A stretch of 64,000 bases of DNA from contig JASDDO010000006.1 of assembly GCA_030015575.1 (NCBI GenBank), positions 325,052,361 to 325,116,360 of the forward strand, read 5' to 3'. Below, piece by piece: positions 24,400-35,623 of this stretch. The notes below the pieces were generated by a model that worked only from the letters and a program-made list of their open reading frames with translations, searched no databases and was not told the DNA's origin. This DNA is from Agapanthus africanus (taxonomy: Eukaryota; Streptophyta; Magnoliopsida; Asparagales; Amaryllidaceae). Position 1 is the first letter of the stretch. Each line of letters starts with the position of its first letter. The translations under genes were made by a program, and so were the position numbers.

Positions 24400-26349
24400 T
24401 GTAAGTCCATGTCACGACCCCACAAGCTTGCGGGGAGGAGGAATATATGAAAAACAATTATCAAAGGTTTGTAACACGGACTTGAGCACACGGATCGTGT
24501 CTAAACCATTACTAGCAAACTACGAAAGGTTTAACTACTCGGATTCGAAGTTATACCTCACGTTACTTATCCTTCGGGTCTTCATCGCCGTCCTTTACTT
24601 CTCGTAGGCTCTATGGAACGTCGGCACCTCAACGGCCTCCTCGAGTCAAAGACGATCCACCCGAGAGCTACTACTCCAAGCTTGACCTCTAACTTGAGGT
24701 AACTAGGTTACTCAAAGTGCTAATCTAAGCAACCTAGGGGATATAGAGTAGGATTATGGATTAATAAGTCTTGCTAACCCTTGATCTCAACACATAAGAG
24801 GTTAGGGTTAGGGTTTGAAGAGAGAGAGCTTGAGGAGAGAGAAGGTGAGAATGAGCATCCTTTTGGATGAATGATATCATTTGAATATATGAAGCATATG
24901 ATTTTATTAAAATGAATAACAAATAAATATGTGTCATCATGCTTCATTAATTCATAGAGTGATTCATCTCATGAGTCATTTAAAACATTAATGCAACATT
25001 AACTCCATGGATGATTCACTCTCATGACTCATTAATCCAATAAATGCAAATGCCACCTTAGCCTCCAAGTCATCATCCTTCTAGAAACTTCCCGACAAAT
25101 TACGAGAACGCCCCTCCTATCCGTGAAAACACGGAAAAACTTTAGACTATTTAAATCCAATAATCCGATACTAGAATCTGGCTTAAACCAAAGCCGACTA
25201 GCAAAAACTGTCCGAACATCGTACGTGCGTAAAAACACGTATGCGTCCGAACTCTGTCGTAAAACCATACGACCTCTATATCGTTTCGCCCGAATCAGGG
25301 AAACTCTCTGTGTGGGACTCTAAAGACTCAACACTACGCTGGAAGTGGGTTTAACCACAGACCGCAAGCGGCACTGGCTGTACGTAACGGTCCCCAGGTA
25401 GATGTCGATAAGAAGGCCGATGAGGAAACCCATCCGAACTCCTACTGAGCCTGATGTGACAATCTCCGTACAGTCCGGTCTGTTCGTCTAGGACAATCGC
25501 ATATCGGGCTTAGGGGGCGGTAAACGTCAGACCCCTAATAGAGGTATAAGTCGTGTAGGAGTGCAGCTCATTACACCTTGAGAAACTACTGGAAGCCACC
25601 AGTAAATCTCGCTTGCCCTGGCCAGGGACTTTGCGTAATGGCTCTCCATACACAGCGCGATATCAACCCCCAATACCGGGAGAGACGAACCCTGTCTAAC
25701 CGCCACTGCCTCCAAGTGCTTCGGGACTGCACCCAACTACTACCTGTTTGCACGACTCCTTTGAGCCGTGGTAGGGTAGTAATCTAAGTACAGTGGGAAC
25801 ACACCCGAGGCGAAGTAGCAATATCAAGTCGACGGACTAAGCTGTACTCATGTCACCTGGGAACTGCTATATGACGATGGGTATAAATCCAACCTGCAGT
25901 TCCCGGCGAGTCCTGTCCGGTGTACCCGTAACCTAACGAGCACCTGTATACTATCTCCAGTACGACGTACTGATGGCTGTGGGACAGACCATCTCCCCAA
26001 CTGGGATGAGAAGCGTACACACTAGTCTACTCTGGAGTATCGATACCATGTCTCGATAATCCTACGACTAGGGACCTGTATAGGATGTTGCTTATAGACT
26101 ACCCAGCCCCCACTAGTGTGACTGCCATCACAACGCTGGTAATCAAGCAAAAATCCTAAGGGCTCTACTAATATGTATAAGCGATACGTTAGAAGAAACA
26201 AATGCACATATTAAAGTAGACTCAAACCAAGTAGCATACTACCATTTTTAGCAAGACTGTCAATACAACTGTGAATATCCCAAGCTTCCATTAAATAATA
26301 TACAAACTAGTATGATACAGTAATGGCCTCTAGGGCATAAACACTAACA
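24400..26349 (-). mobile_element. Copia 3' LTR
   Basis: In plus sense it begins TGTAAGTCCATGTCACG and ends ACACTAACA; in element sense TGTTAGTG ... GACTTACA. It is 1950 bp and closely matches the 5' LTR reassembled from 32301-33217 plus 41797-42826 (1947 bp). The element-sense polypurine tract GCAAGTGGGAGAT abuts it at 26350. Short ORFs inside (for example at 25527) are not genes. Confidence 0.92.
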
Positions 26350-26363
26350 ATCTCCCACTTGCA

Positions 26364-29300
26364 CTAGGGCCATGTACTGGCATATCGCAGACCTATCATC
26401 TCGAATAGCCTCTCAAACTGCGTCTGAGGAATGACCTTTATGAATGGATCAGCAGTGTTATTCTCCGTATCTACTCTCTTTATCTCGATCTCCCGGCGAT
26501 CTATGATCTCCCTGATCGGGTGATACCGCGTTACGATGTGTCTGGACTTCTGATGGGACCTGGGTTCCTTCGCTAAAGCTATAGCACCATTGTTGCCGCA
26601 ATACAGAGGTATTGGATCAACACTGGTAGGAACCATCTGAAGTTCTGTGAGGAACTTCTTCATCCAGACAGCTTCTTTTGCGGCATCGCAAGCAGCTATG
26701 TACTCCGCTTCGATCGTTGAGTCAGCAACGGTCTCCTGCTTGGAACTCTTCCAACAGACCGCCCCTTCATTGAGGGTAAAGACATAACCCGACATGGACT
26801 TGGAGTCATCCTTGTCACTCTGTAAGCTGGAGTCGGCAAAGGCCTCGATCTGAAGGTCTTTTCCGCCGTACACCAAGAACATCTCCTTAGTCCTCCTCAG
26901 GTACTTGAGAATGTTCTTTACTGCTATCCAGTGCTTCTCCCCTGGGTTTGCCTGATACCGGTTTACAACGCTCAATGCGTATGCTACATCTGGTCTGGTA
27001 CATAACATTGCATACATTATAGAGCCTACCGCAGAAGCGTAGGGTATAATCGACATGCGATCCCTTTCCAAATCAGTCTTGGGAGACATCTCTTTGGAGA
27101 GGGTGATTCCGTGACAAGCCGGTAGGTTACCACGCTTAGAATCTTCCATACTGAATCTTTTCAATATGGTGTCTATGAACTTGGACTGCGAAAGTCCCAG
27201 CATCCTCTTTGATCTATCATGATAGATCTGGATCCCCAGAATGTAGGTGGCATCACCCAGGTCCTTCATGGAGAACTTCTGTGACAAGAATCTTTTGACT
27301 GACTGTAGCATAGGAATATCATTTCCTATTAGGAGAATGTCATCCACGTACAAGACGAGGAATACTACAGCTCTCCCTACAATCTTTCTGTATATGCATG
27401 GTTCATCTGGATTTTTGATAAAGTCGAATTCTTTGACAGCATCATCAAAACAGATGTTCCAACTCCGCGATGCTTGCTTTAGTCCATAAATGGACTTAAG
27501 CAACTTGCACACTTTACCGCTGCTCCCCCTCTGAATGAATCCCTCTGGCTGATCCATATAGACATTCTCTTCTAAATTACCATTTAGAAAGGCCGTCTTT
27601 ACGTCCATCTGCCAGATCTCATAATCGTGGAAGGCAACAATAGCAAGAAGGACTCGAATGGATTTGAGCATAGCCACTGGAGAAAAGGTTTCGTCATAGT
27701 CCAAACCAGGTCTTTGACGGAAACCCATTGCAACAAGTCTAGCCTTATAGGTTTCAACCTATCCATCCACACCAATCTTCTTTCTGAAGATCCATTTGCA
27801 TCCTACGGGTTTTACCCCATCTGGAGCAATGTCCAAAGTCCATACTTTTTTTAGTGTACATGGACTCCATTTCAGTCCGCATTGCATCCAGCCATTTTAC
27901 CGAGTCGCCGCTCTGAATGGCTTTCTAGAAGCTAGTAGGGTCATCATTATCAATGATGCAATCTTCTCGATCCCTGTCTATGAGAAAACCGTAGTATCTC
28001 TCAGGCGGATGAGACTGCCTACTACTTCTGCGGATAGGCGCTGGTATGTCCATTTCTTCTGAAACCTCTGGTTCTACCATACTTTCAGTAACAGCTTGTG
28101 GTTCTGGAATTTCTTCCAGTTCTACTGCGCTCCCACTCTTCTAATTTTCTAAAAATTCAGCTTCTAAGAAGTGGGCATGAAGAGAAACAAAAACCTTTTG
28201 TTCCTTTGCGTAATAGAAACAATATCCCATGGAGTTCTTTGGATATCCCACAAACTTACACTGTACTGAGCGTGCCTCGAGCTTGTCCGGATGCTGCTTT
28301 TTTATAAAAGCTGGACATCCCCATGTCTTCAGGTACTGAAGATAGGGTTTCTTCCTACTCCACATCTGATATGGTGTGGTAGGCACAGTCTTGGTTGGAA
28401 CAATGTTCAAAAGATATGCAGCTGATTCTAGTGCATAACCCCAGAAAGATCACGGTAACTCAGCCTTACTCATCATGGAACGAACCATATCTAATAGGGT
28501 TCGATTCTTCCTTTCCGATACACCGTTGTGTTGTGGTGTGTATGGAGGAGTAAGCTGAGAGAGAATTCCATTCTCTTTTAAGTAACCCAGGAACTCAGCA
28601 CTTAAGTATTCACCATCTCGATCAGATCTCAGTATCTTGATACTTTTGCCTGTTTGGTTTTTCACTTCATTCTTGTATTCCTGGAATTTCTCAAAGGCCT
28701 CGGATTTATGCTTCATCAAGAAGATATGTCCATACCTAGAGAAATCATCCGTAAAAGTAATGAAGTAGGAATAACCACCTCGCGCATGTGTAGACATTGG
28801 ACCACACACGTCACTGTGTACGAGTCCCAAGAGCTTACTCGCTCTTACTCCGTGTCCAGTAAACGGAGTCTTTGTCATCTTTCCCATGAGACAAGATTCA
28901 CAAGTAGCATAAGATTGATATTCGAACGGATTTAAATATCCTTCTCTATGTAACTTAGTTAATCGTGTTTCATTGATGTGACCTAGTCTACAATGCCATA
29001 AGAAAACCTGATTTATTTCTGGAGACTTTCTTTTAAGTGTGTTCTGGACATTGAAAACCTGAGCTTGACTCAATACGTATATACCGTCATCTAATGTACC
29101 GGACCCAATCAGAACTTGATTTAGGTGGATGTGAACTACATCGCTTAAGAATGTAAAATCATATCCCTCTCTCGAAAGTGAGGACACTGACATGATATTA
29201 CAAGTCAAACTAGGTACATACAAACGGTTACGTAGAATCAATATCTGCCCACTTGTCAAACCTAGGCGATATTCTCCCACGGATTCAGCGTCCACGCTCA

Positions 29301-29469
29301 TTCCGTTTGCAACTCTGAGAGATAAATCACCTACCCTGATAACTCTACGGTTTCTCAAAGCATGTAATGAATTACAGATATGAGATCCTGCTCCGGTATC
29401 TAGTACCCAGGAAGTAGAGTTAATTGACAAACAGTTCTCAATTACAAACACACTTGAGGCCGAAGCCAC
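26364..29469 (-). pseudogene. Ty1/copia pol: protease, integrase, reverse transcriptase, RNase H
   Basis: Read on the minus strand from 29469, domains follow copia order. Protease has WVLDTGAGSH. Integrase has an HHCC zinc-binding segment (HCRLGH ... CESC), HSDVCGP, FTDDFSRYG and HNGVSERKNRT. Reverse transcriptase has DVKTAFLNGNL and the catalytic YVDD. RNase H has DSSLQSD and AEYIAA. In-frame stops lie near 28449, 28143, 27927 and 27762; the RT-RNase H part (27728-26364) is otherwise open. In RNase H the expected CDNNGAI reads CGNNGAI, so one catalytic aspartate is glycine. The domain order, tRNA-iMet site and long LTRs suggest a Tork/Angela-type lineage (inferred). Confidence 0.9.
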
Positions 29470-30218
29470 AACATGCTTCGTATCCTGGCTACTGGCTTCC
29501 CAAGCCCTGCAATCCTTCTGCCAATGCCCAATCCCATAACAATAGGAACATGCCTCCTTACCTACACCAAGTCCCGAAACTTTTGCTCTTCCCTTTCCTC
29601 CTATTTTACTGACACCGATATCGGTTTTGTGGAGGTTTTCTTCTTTTCACCCTTTGCTTTCGCCCTGGATGTAGAAGAAGAAGGCCCCCCATTAAGCAGA
29701 GCTTGTGTCTCCCTGATTTCTTTCAGGGTGTAAGTAGAGGGTAGGGACTGTGGAAATAAGTCAGCATATGACCTGTTTCCCAACGTGGTCTCCAGGTCCT
29801 TGAGCTCATCAATATAGCTAGTCATCGTACGGACGTCGTCCCTTACAGATGACCCGACAGCCAACCTCGCTTGAATTAATTCGTTCGAGGTCTCATATCT
29901 TGCGATATGAGATTGCCCTCCATATAAATCTTTGTTATGGAGAAAGATGGAAACTGAGTCCATCTTCTCGTGCTGCTTCTGGTATACACCATCAACTGAA
30001 GCCAACACGAGGCACTTGGCATTCGCATTATCCTTTTCCCTTGTCTGACGGATATCCATATCCGTGACGGTGGAAACTGGACCTGGGACGGCGGGATCTT
30101 GAGTAGTAATAGGGTGGTCCAGCTTTTCATAGGCAATGGACATCTGGACAGACCTTTGCCAGTCATATAAGTCAGATTCAGTCAACTTGTTATCTAGATG
30201 TAATCTAGTCATGGTCAC
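29470..30218 (-). pseudogene. Copia gag
   Basis: The ATG at 30218 opens a 205-codon ORF (MTMTRLHLDNKLTESDLYDW...) typical of copia gag: leader helices, then a basic linker ending near 29601. Another frame just upstream of pol holds the CCHC zinc knuckle CSYCYGIGHWQKDC (about 29550-29510), so gag is frameshifted near 29630 relative to the knuckle and protease. Function: capsid protein that packages the element RNA. Confidence 0.85.
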
Positions 30219-32286
30219 AAGGTCGCTGCAATGAGAGAGAGAGAAGAAAACACTTTAGCATGATTCTCTTGCAAGTTTAGATTGGTTTTTAATTTATCTA
30301 AACTGGATGGCTCCCACTGTTTCTCGAATCCTTCCTCAAACTATAAAAGAAGAATTAGCCAGGACTGATCTCACCGTACATTACTTGCTTAACCGTTCAG
30401 CCAGGCCGGTGTCGGTACTTCGAGGGAGGTTTTCCAACGCTTTCGCGAAGTTCCTTAATTAAGTAACCTCTTTTCTCTGGGGGCGTAGCCCCACTGACAC
30501 CTTTCTAGACACCTACTTGGTTTATAGCATTGATCGTTAAGTGACGAATCTCCTGATAAGTAGTATATACTCACAGTAGGATCGGGATCCAAATATCATC
30601 GTGTGATAATGTTGAAGGAATCCTACCAACATTCATCAAACTCCAAATGGTATGCAACACTAGCAAGTTTCAGTTTCTTTAGAAACTCCCGATGTAGATT
30701 TTTGCCCCATGTTCTTATGACCTTGACGAAAGCCAACAAATCATAAGTCACATGTCAAGTTCTGCCCATCATTATCTTGTTAATTTGAACCCACCCGTAC
30801 ATACCCTTGACGAAAGGCAACAAGGTAATACGACTGTCCCAAACCAACTCATCTATCTATGCAATAAATGAATACCCCAGCAGCTACCAAACACTATGCC
30901 TTGATGAAAGCCAACAGACATAGCTTGAATACTACTAACCATCCATAAGAAATGACGGAGAGCCACGACTGGTTTTAGCGAAACTGTGAACGTAGTGAAC
31001 TTGATATAATCGGAGGAACCTGATAGCTTTTTAAAAAAGGAGTGGTTAAAGCTCCGCAATTAAAATTCTACTCTTTTAAAAATAACCGAGTGGTTTCTTT
31101 TAAATTTGTTCCAACGATTCAACTTTGGTTTGTTTTCTTTGCATTATAATAATGCGTCCCATCATTTATCCTATCATTGCAGAAAACAATGAAAATACTA
31201 CGTCCTTTTATGCCATCCGCATTCGCCACTGGGCCCCGTCATTCACCCGTTAGCTTACTTAACTAACGACAGAGTGGGGGCCGGGTTAGCGCGGGTGCAA
31301 AATATAAGTGACGTCTAATAGCTATCATATATAGATATTGTACATTCGTCAGACGCAATAATAGGCATTCCAGATCACAGATGAACATTATTGGATATAC
31401 AAGCAATCCGCGTTTGCTTTGATCCTGTAATAAAAGACGGATTACACAGTTGTGATGAATAGCCATTACCCCACCCTAGACCCCCTACGGGTACGGCAAA
31501 CTATCCGCCAAGTACCGAAGTGAAGTGGTCTCCCTCAACAACGTGAGTAGACCACTAAACACTTCAAAGTACCATGTAGTTTGTGCACCCCACCTTGGGT
31601 CTATCCTAGGAGCAAAAAACAGTAAATGAAATAATACAACGGTGGCTACAACCGCAACCTGGATGTGCCCCGCAAAAGAATATTACATCATATTACAATA
31701 TACATCGAATGAATGAATATAATAACCCATCTCAAACCCCGGCTAATCATCACAACGATCCAATCAAGTTCATATACACAAACAGTAAATATCATTACAG
31801 AAATGTGCAACCCCCTGCCAACCAACATACTAGCAGTTAGAGGAGGTTTACGAACACATTAAACATTACAGGTAAAAACCCGATTAGAAAATAACATAGA
31901 ATATCGATCGACAACCTTTTTCCGTGTCTACCCCAAATGCAAGCCAGCACAGAAGTAACCTGGGCAGAAACATAATATATAAGAAAACAAAACTCCACAA
32001 AAAAAGAATTACTGTGAAAATCCGAATCAACTCGGAGTTGACTCGGCGGCGGATCCGCGGCCGAATGCACTCATCTGCTGCGGTTCCGCGGCCGTATCAC
32101 CGAGTTGCCTTCTCGTATTTTCCCAGTATTCTTAGAATCCCATGCTGTTAATTTTCAAACACATCAAATAATTTTTTCGACACGTTTAAAATTGACAGAA
32201 ACTTGAAGGGTCCGGGGTTATGTTTTCGCGTTTTTCCGACGATCGAAGTTCTAATTAGTTGCTAACAAGCTAGTAAAGGTTTAGTT
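30219..32286 (-). other. Copia 5' leader (untranslated)
   Basis: About 2.07 kb without a convincing gene lies between gag and the primer site. It contains a strong composite hairpin (31512-31572), three hairpins with a common TTGAYGAAAG-like loop (30714-30747, 30802-30827, 30894-30923) and a GC-rich palindrome at about 32045-32060 (GCGGATCCGC core). Such leaders usually hold packaging and dimerisation signals; that role is inferred. Confidence 0.7.
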
Positions 32287-32299
32287 GGCTCTGATACCA
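32287..32299 (-). promoter_or_regulatory. Copia primer-binding site (tRNA-iMet)
   Basis: On the minus strand TGGTATCAGAGCC lies one base inside the 5' LTR. This is the standard plant initiator-methionine tRNA primer site of copia elements and fixes the element's orientation. Confidence 0.95.
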
Positions 32300-32300
32300 C

Positions 32301-33217
32301 TGTAAGTCCATGTCACGCACCCCACAAGCTTGCGGGGAGGCGAAATATATGAAAAACAATTATCAAAGGTTTGTCACACGGACTTGAGCACACGGATCAT
32401 GTCTAAACCATTACTAGCAAACTACGAAAGGTTTAACTACTCGGATTCGAAATTATACCTCACGTTACTTGTCCTTCGGGTATCGCTGTCCTCCACTCCT
32501 CGTAGGCTCTATGGAACGTCGGCACCTCAACGGCCTCCTCGAGTCAAAGACGATCCACCCGAGAGCTACTACTCCAAGCTTGACCTCTAACTTGAGATAA
32601 CTAGGTTACTCAAAGTGCTAATCTAAGCAACCTAGGGGATATAGAGTAGGATTATGGATTAATAAGTCTTGCTAACCCTTGATCTCAACACATGAGAGGT
32701 TAGGGTTAGGGTTTGAAGAGAGAGAGCTTGAGGAGAGAGAAGGTGAGAATGAGCATCCTTTTGGATGAATGATATCATTTGAATATATAAAGCATATGAT
32801 TTTATTAAAATGAATAACAAATAAATATGTGTCATCATGCTTCATTAATTCATAGAGTGATTCATCTCATGAGTCATTTAAAACATTAATGCAACATTAA
32901 CTCCATGGATGATTCACTCTCATGACTCATTAATCCAATAAATGCAAATGCCACCTTAGCCTCCAAGTCATCATCCTTCTAGAAGATTCCCGACAAATTA
33001 CGAGAACACCCCTCCTATCCGTGAAAACACGGAAAAACTTTAGACTGTATAAATCCAATAATCCGATACTAGAATCTGGCTTAAAACAAATCCGACTAGT
33101 AAAAACTGTCCGAACATCGTACGTGCGTAAAAACACGTATGCGTCCGAACCCTGTCGTAAAACCATACGACCTCTATATCGTTTCGCCTGAAACAGGGAA
33201 ACTCTCTGTGTGGGACT
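32301..33217 (-). mobile_element. Copia 5' LTR, inner part
   Basis: It matches 24400-25316 of the 3' LTR with scattered differences. It breaks off after GGGACT where the gypsy begins; the LTR resumes at 41797. GGACT at 33213-33217 is the left TSD of the gypsy. Confidence 0.92.
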
Positions 33218-34496
33218 TGTTCAGACCATAATATTGCATTTATCATTCCCCTATTCTTACCCTTTTTTATAAATAAACAGGTACTCTTGACGCACGTTTG
33301 TTGCATATTACAGGTTACAGGTTTCTGGAGCAAGTACAGTGAAAAAGACACAAAACAACAGGAAAAGCGACTTTTGACCAACAAGTAGACAGACCTTACT
33401 CAAGCCGAGATGAAGAACAGTGCAAAGGTCCAAAAAGTCAAGTGAACGGTTAAAAGATACGTACAAGTCTTCACTGAACATCTGGAGAATAATCAGAAGC
33501 CAAACAGAGAAGTAATGTGTAGAAACAGAAGCCCAAAGATCCAAGCAGAAGCCCACAAAAATAACACAGCCCAAATCCACTGTTTGGCCGCGGATCCGCG
33601 GCCAAACCCATGCTGACGCCGCGGATCCGCGGCCGTATAATACACGTGTCGGCGCAGTTTTTCTGTGACGGTGCGTTGTTATGAGTGTTAGGATTTTAAG
33701 TGGGCAAATCAGTAATTGCGCGTGCGCGAGAGTCTGTAACCCTAGGTTTCTATTTTCCTATAAATTGTAATCTTAGATCTAAAAATTGTATGCCTCTTTT
33801 TAATCAATAAAAAATCAGAATTTCTGGAAGTGACATTCAGATCTGTTCTTTATCGCTTGGAGGGAGCCATCACCATTAGTAAGTCTTTTATTTCTTTTAA
33901 TTATAATGTTATTTCATCCCCTAATGAGCGAGTAGTCTCCTCGCTTGTTCGGGTTAGCCTTAGGAAAAGGGTTGAGAGATGAGATCTCTCACCCCTTTCA
34001 ATGCCTAACCCATTAAGAACTCCATGCATGCGCGCACAACCGCTCCCTGCGGCACCCTACCCCTCGAGGTAACGGTGAACCGCAGTATAAAGGGCCGGTT
34101 GCGCGCGTTTTCCATGGGGGTTAGGGTAATTAACGATAAAGGAAGGATACGAATCTAGAGGAAGAAAACATCTTCCCAAAAGAGTCGTATCCACTTTATC
34201 GATAATTACAATAACACCTAATGGATCTATAATACGGCATTGAAAGCGGTGAAGGAAACATCAATCTCCAAAACTTTCTCTAAGCCTAACCCTAGCAAGA
34301 ATTTAAATTAGATTAATTAAGTTTTAGATCTAGATTTTTATAAAACCAAAACGACAAATAGAATCAACTCGTTAAGACACACTAAAGGAATTTACCCGTC
34401 TCTGTGGATCGACCCGCACTCACCGGCTAGCTGCAAAGCGACGCCGTTTCTTGATTGCGGTAATTATATTTTTGATCGTAAAATCCCTACCAATCA
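33218..34496 (+). mobile_element. Young gypsy 5' LTR
   Basis: It runs TGTTCAGACC ... CTACCAATCA, 1279 bp, the same length as the 3' LTR (40513-41791). By eye only two differences are seen: 33830 G vs 41125 A, and 33950 C vs 41245 A. A TATA-like TATAAAT is at 33759-33765 and AATAAA-like signals at about 33804. It carries a 24-bp perfect palindrome (33583-33606) and a 16-bp one (33618-33633), both centred on CCGCGGATCCGCGG. The ORF at 33308-33580, identical in the other LTR, is not a gene. Confidence 0.95.
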
Positions 34497-34498
34497 AA

Positions 34499-34515
34499 TG
34501 GCGCCGTTGCCGGGG
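34499..34515 (+). promoter_or_regulatory. Gypsy primer-binding site (tRNA-Asp)
   Basis: TGGCGCCGTTGCCGGGG lies two bases after the LTR and is complementary to the 3' end of plant tRNA-Asp (CCCCGGCAACGGCGCCA). This primer is typical of Athila-type plant gypsy elements. Confidence 0.93.
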
Positions 34516-35623
34516 ACGGCGTAATTTTTCTTTTTGTGAATTTTCGGGTTGATATAAATTTTAAAAAATCATAAAAATCTGAAAAAGTAAAAAAAATATA
34601 AAAATTATCAAATTTGATCTGTTTGAAGGGTGTATCTTTTGAATCTTGCAGGAACAGCAACGAATCGTGGATCTGGAATTTTACAGAGGCCAAAACAGAA
34701 ATTGGTATATAGGAACAGAGAAGAAATTGTCCAACAGAGCAGCACAAAATTTTGCAGAACCTGAAACCCATCTCCTTGCCGCGCTTCTGCCGCAAAACAA
34801 GGTCCCTGACCGCGCTTCCGCCGCGCTCTGGACACGTCATCATCTAAAAATTGCTGGTTTGATTTCTCCTTCTCCCCTCTGCAACCTCCATATCTCTGTC
34901 TGTGAAAATTTTCTGCAGGGTTCTTTGCGTAAAGAGTCTTTCTCCCCCTTCTAAATAACAGATCTCTGCAGGTTTCTTTGCGCCGCGCTAAAAAAATTCT
35001 GATTGCAAGTGAATTTTTATTTGTTTTGCATAATTTAACCGGACTCTAAGGGGCTATTTGACCAAATCCAGATTGGGTGGGGATTTCATCACCCTTCCCA
35101 GGACCCCAGAAAACACCTAAGCATTTTGCATCAACCACCTTTAATTAAAAAAGACTAGACTCAGACCTAAGGACAGCGAGCTCAATAAGAAAAGGACTAG
35201 GGTAGGCATCGGCCGTTTATCCTAACCGACATTGCGGTGTCTAGGCTAGTGGTTTTTAATTAGGCCCACTGTAGTGGTGGTTCTTTCCCACTTACCTGGC
35301 CGTATTTGTCCGTGAAGAGGCGGTTTGAGGTCTATTTCTAGCCCTAGTTAGGAGCTGTCTAGCAGACCTAGGCGACCCTAGATCTAGGCCTGATTGTGCA
35401 TGTGTGGTTGACACATTGGTGTCATGAGTCCGTTTTCAAAAACCTTTTTTGCAAAACCGTCACATAAATAAAAGAAAAAGAAAAAGAAAAATCTTTTAAA
35501 AAAACTTGCAACTTGCCGCTAAAGAAAACTTGCAAACTCACTTCCACCACTTCTTCTCACTGACGTTATCTTACCCCCACATTCTGTTTTTCTCTTTTTT
35601 CTGACTGCACTATCCTTCAGTGT
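34516..35623 (+). other. Young gypsy 5' leader
   Basis: About 1.1 kb between primer site and gag start. It is AT-rich near the primer site, then a polypyrimidine tract precedes the gag ATG. No convincing ORF. Confidence 0.7.

Noticed and set aside
33308..33580. 90-codon ORF repeated identically at 40603-40875
   Set aside because: Identity is due to the two copies of one young LTR; orientation is antisense to the element and no domain is visible.
34499..34515. Possible tRNA-Asp gene fragment
   Set aside because: Only the 3' complement is present, directly after an LTR; it is a primer-binding site.
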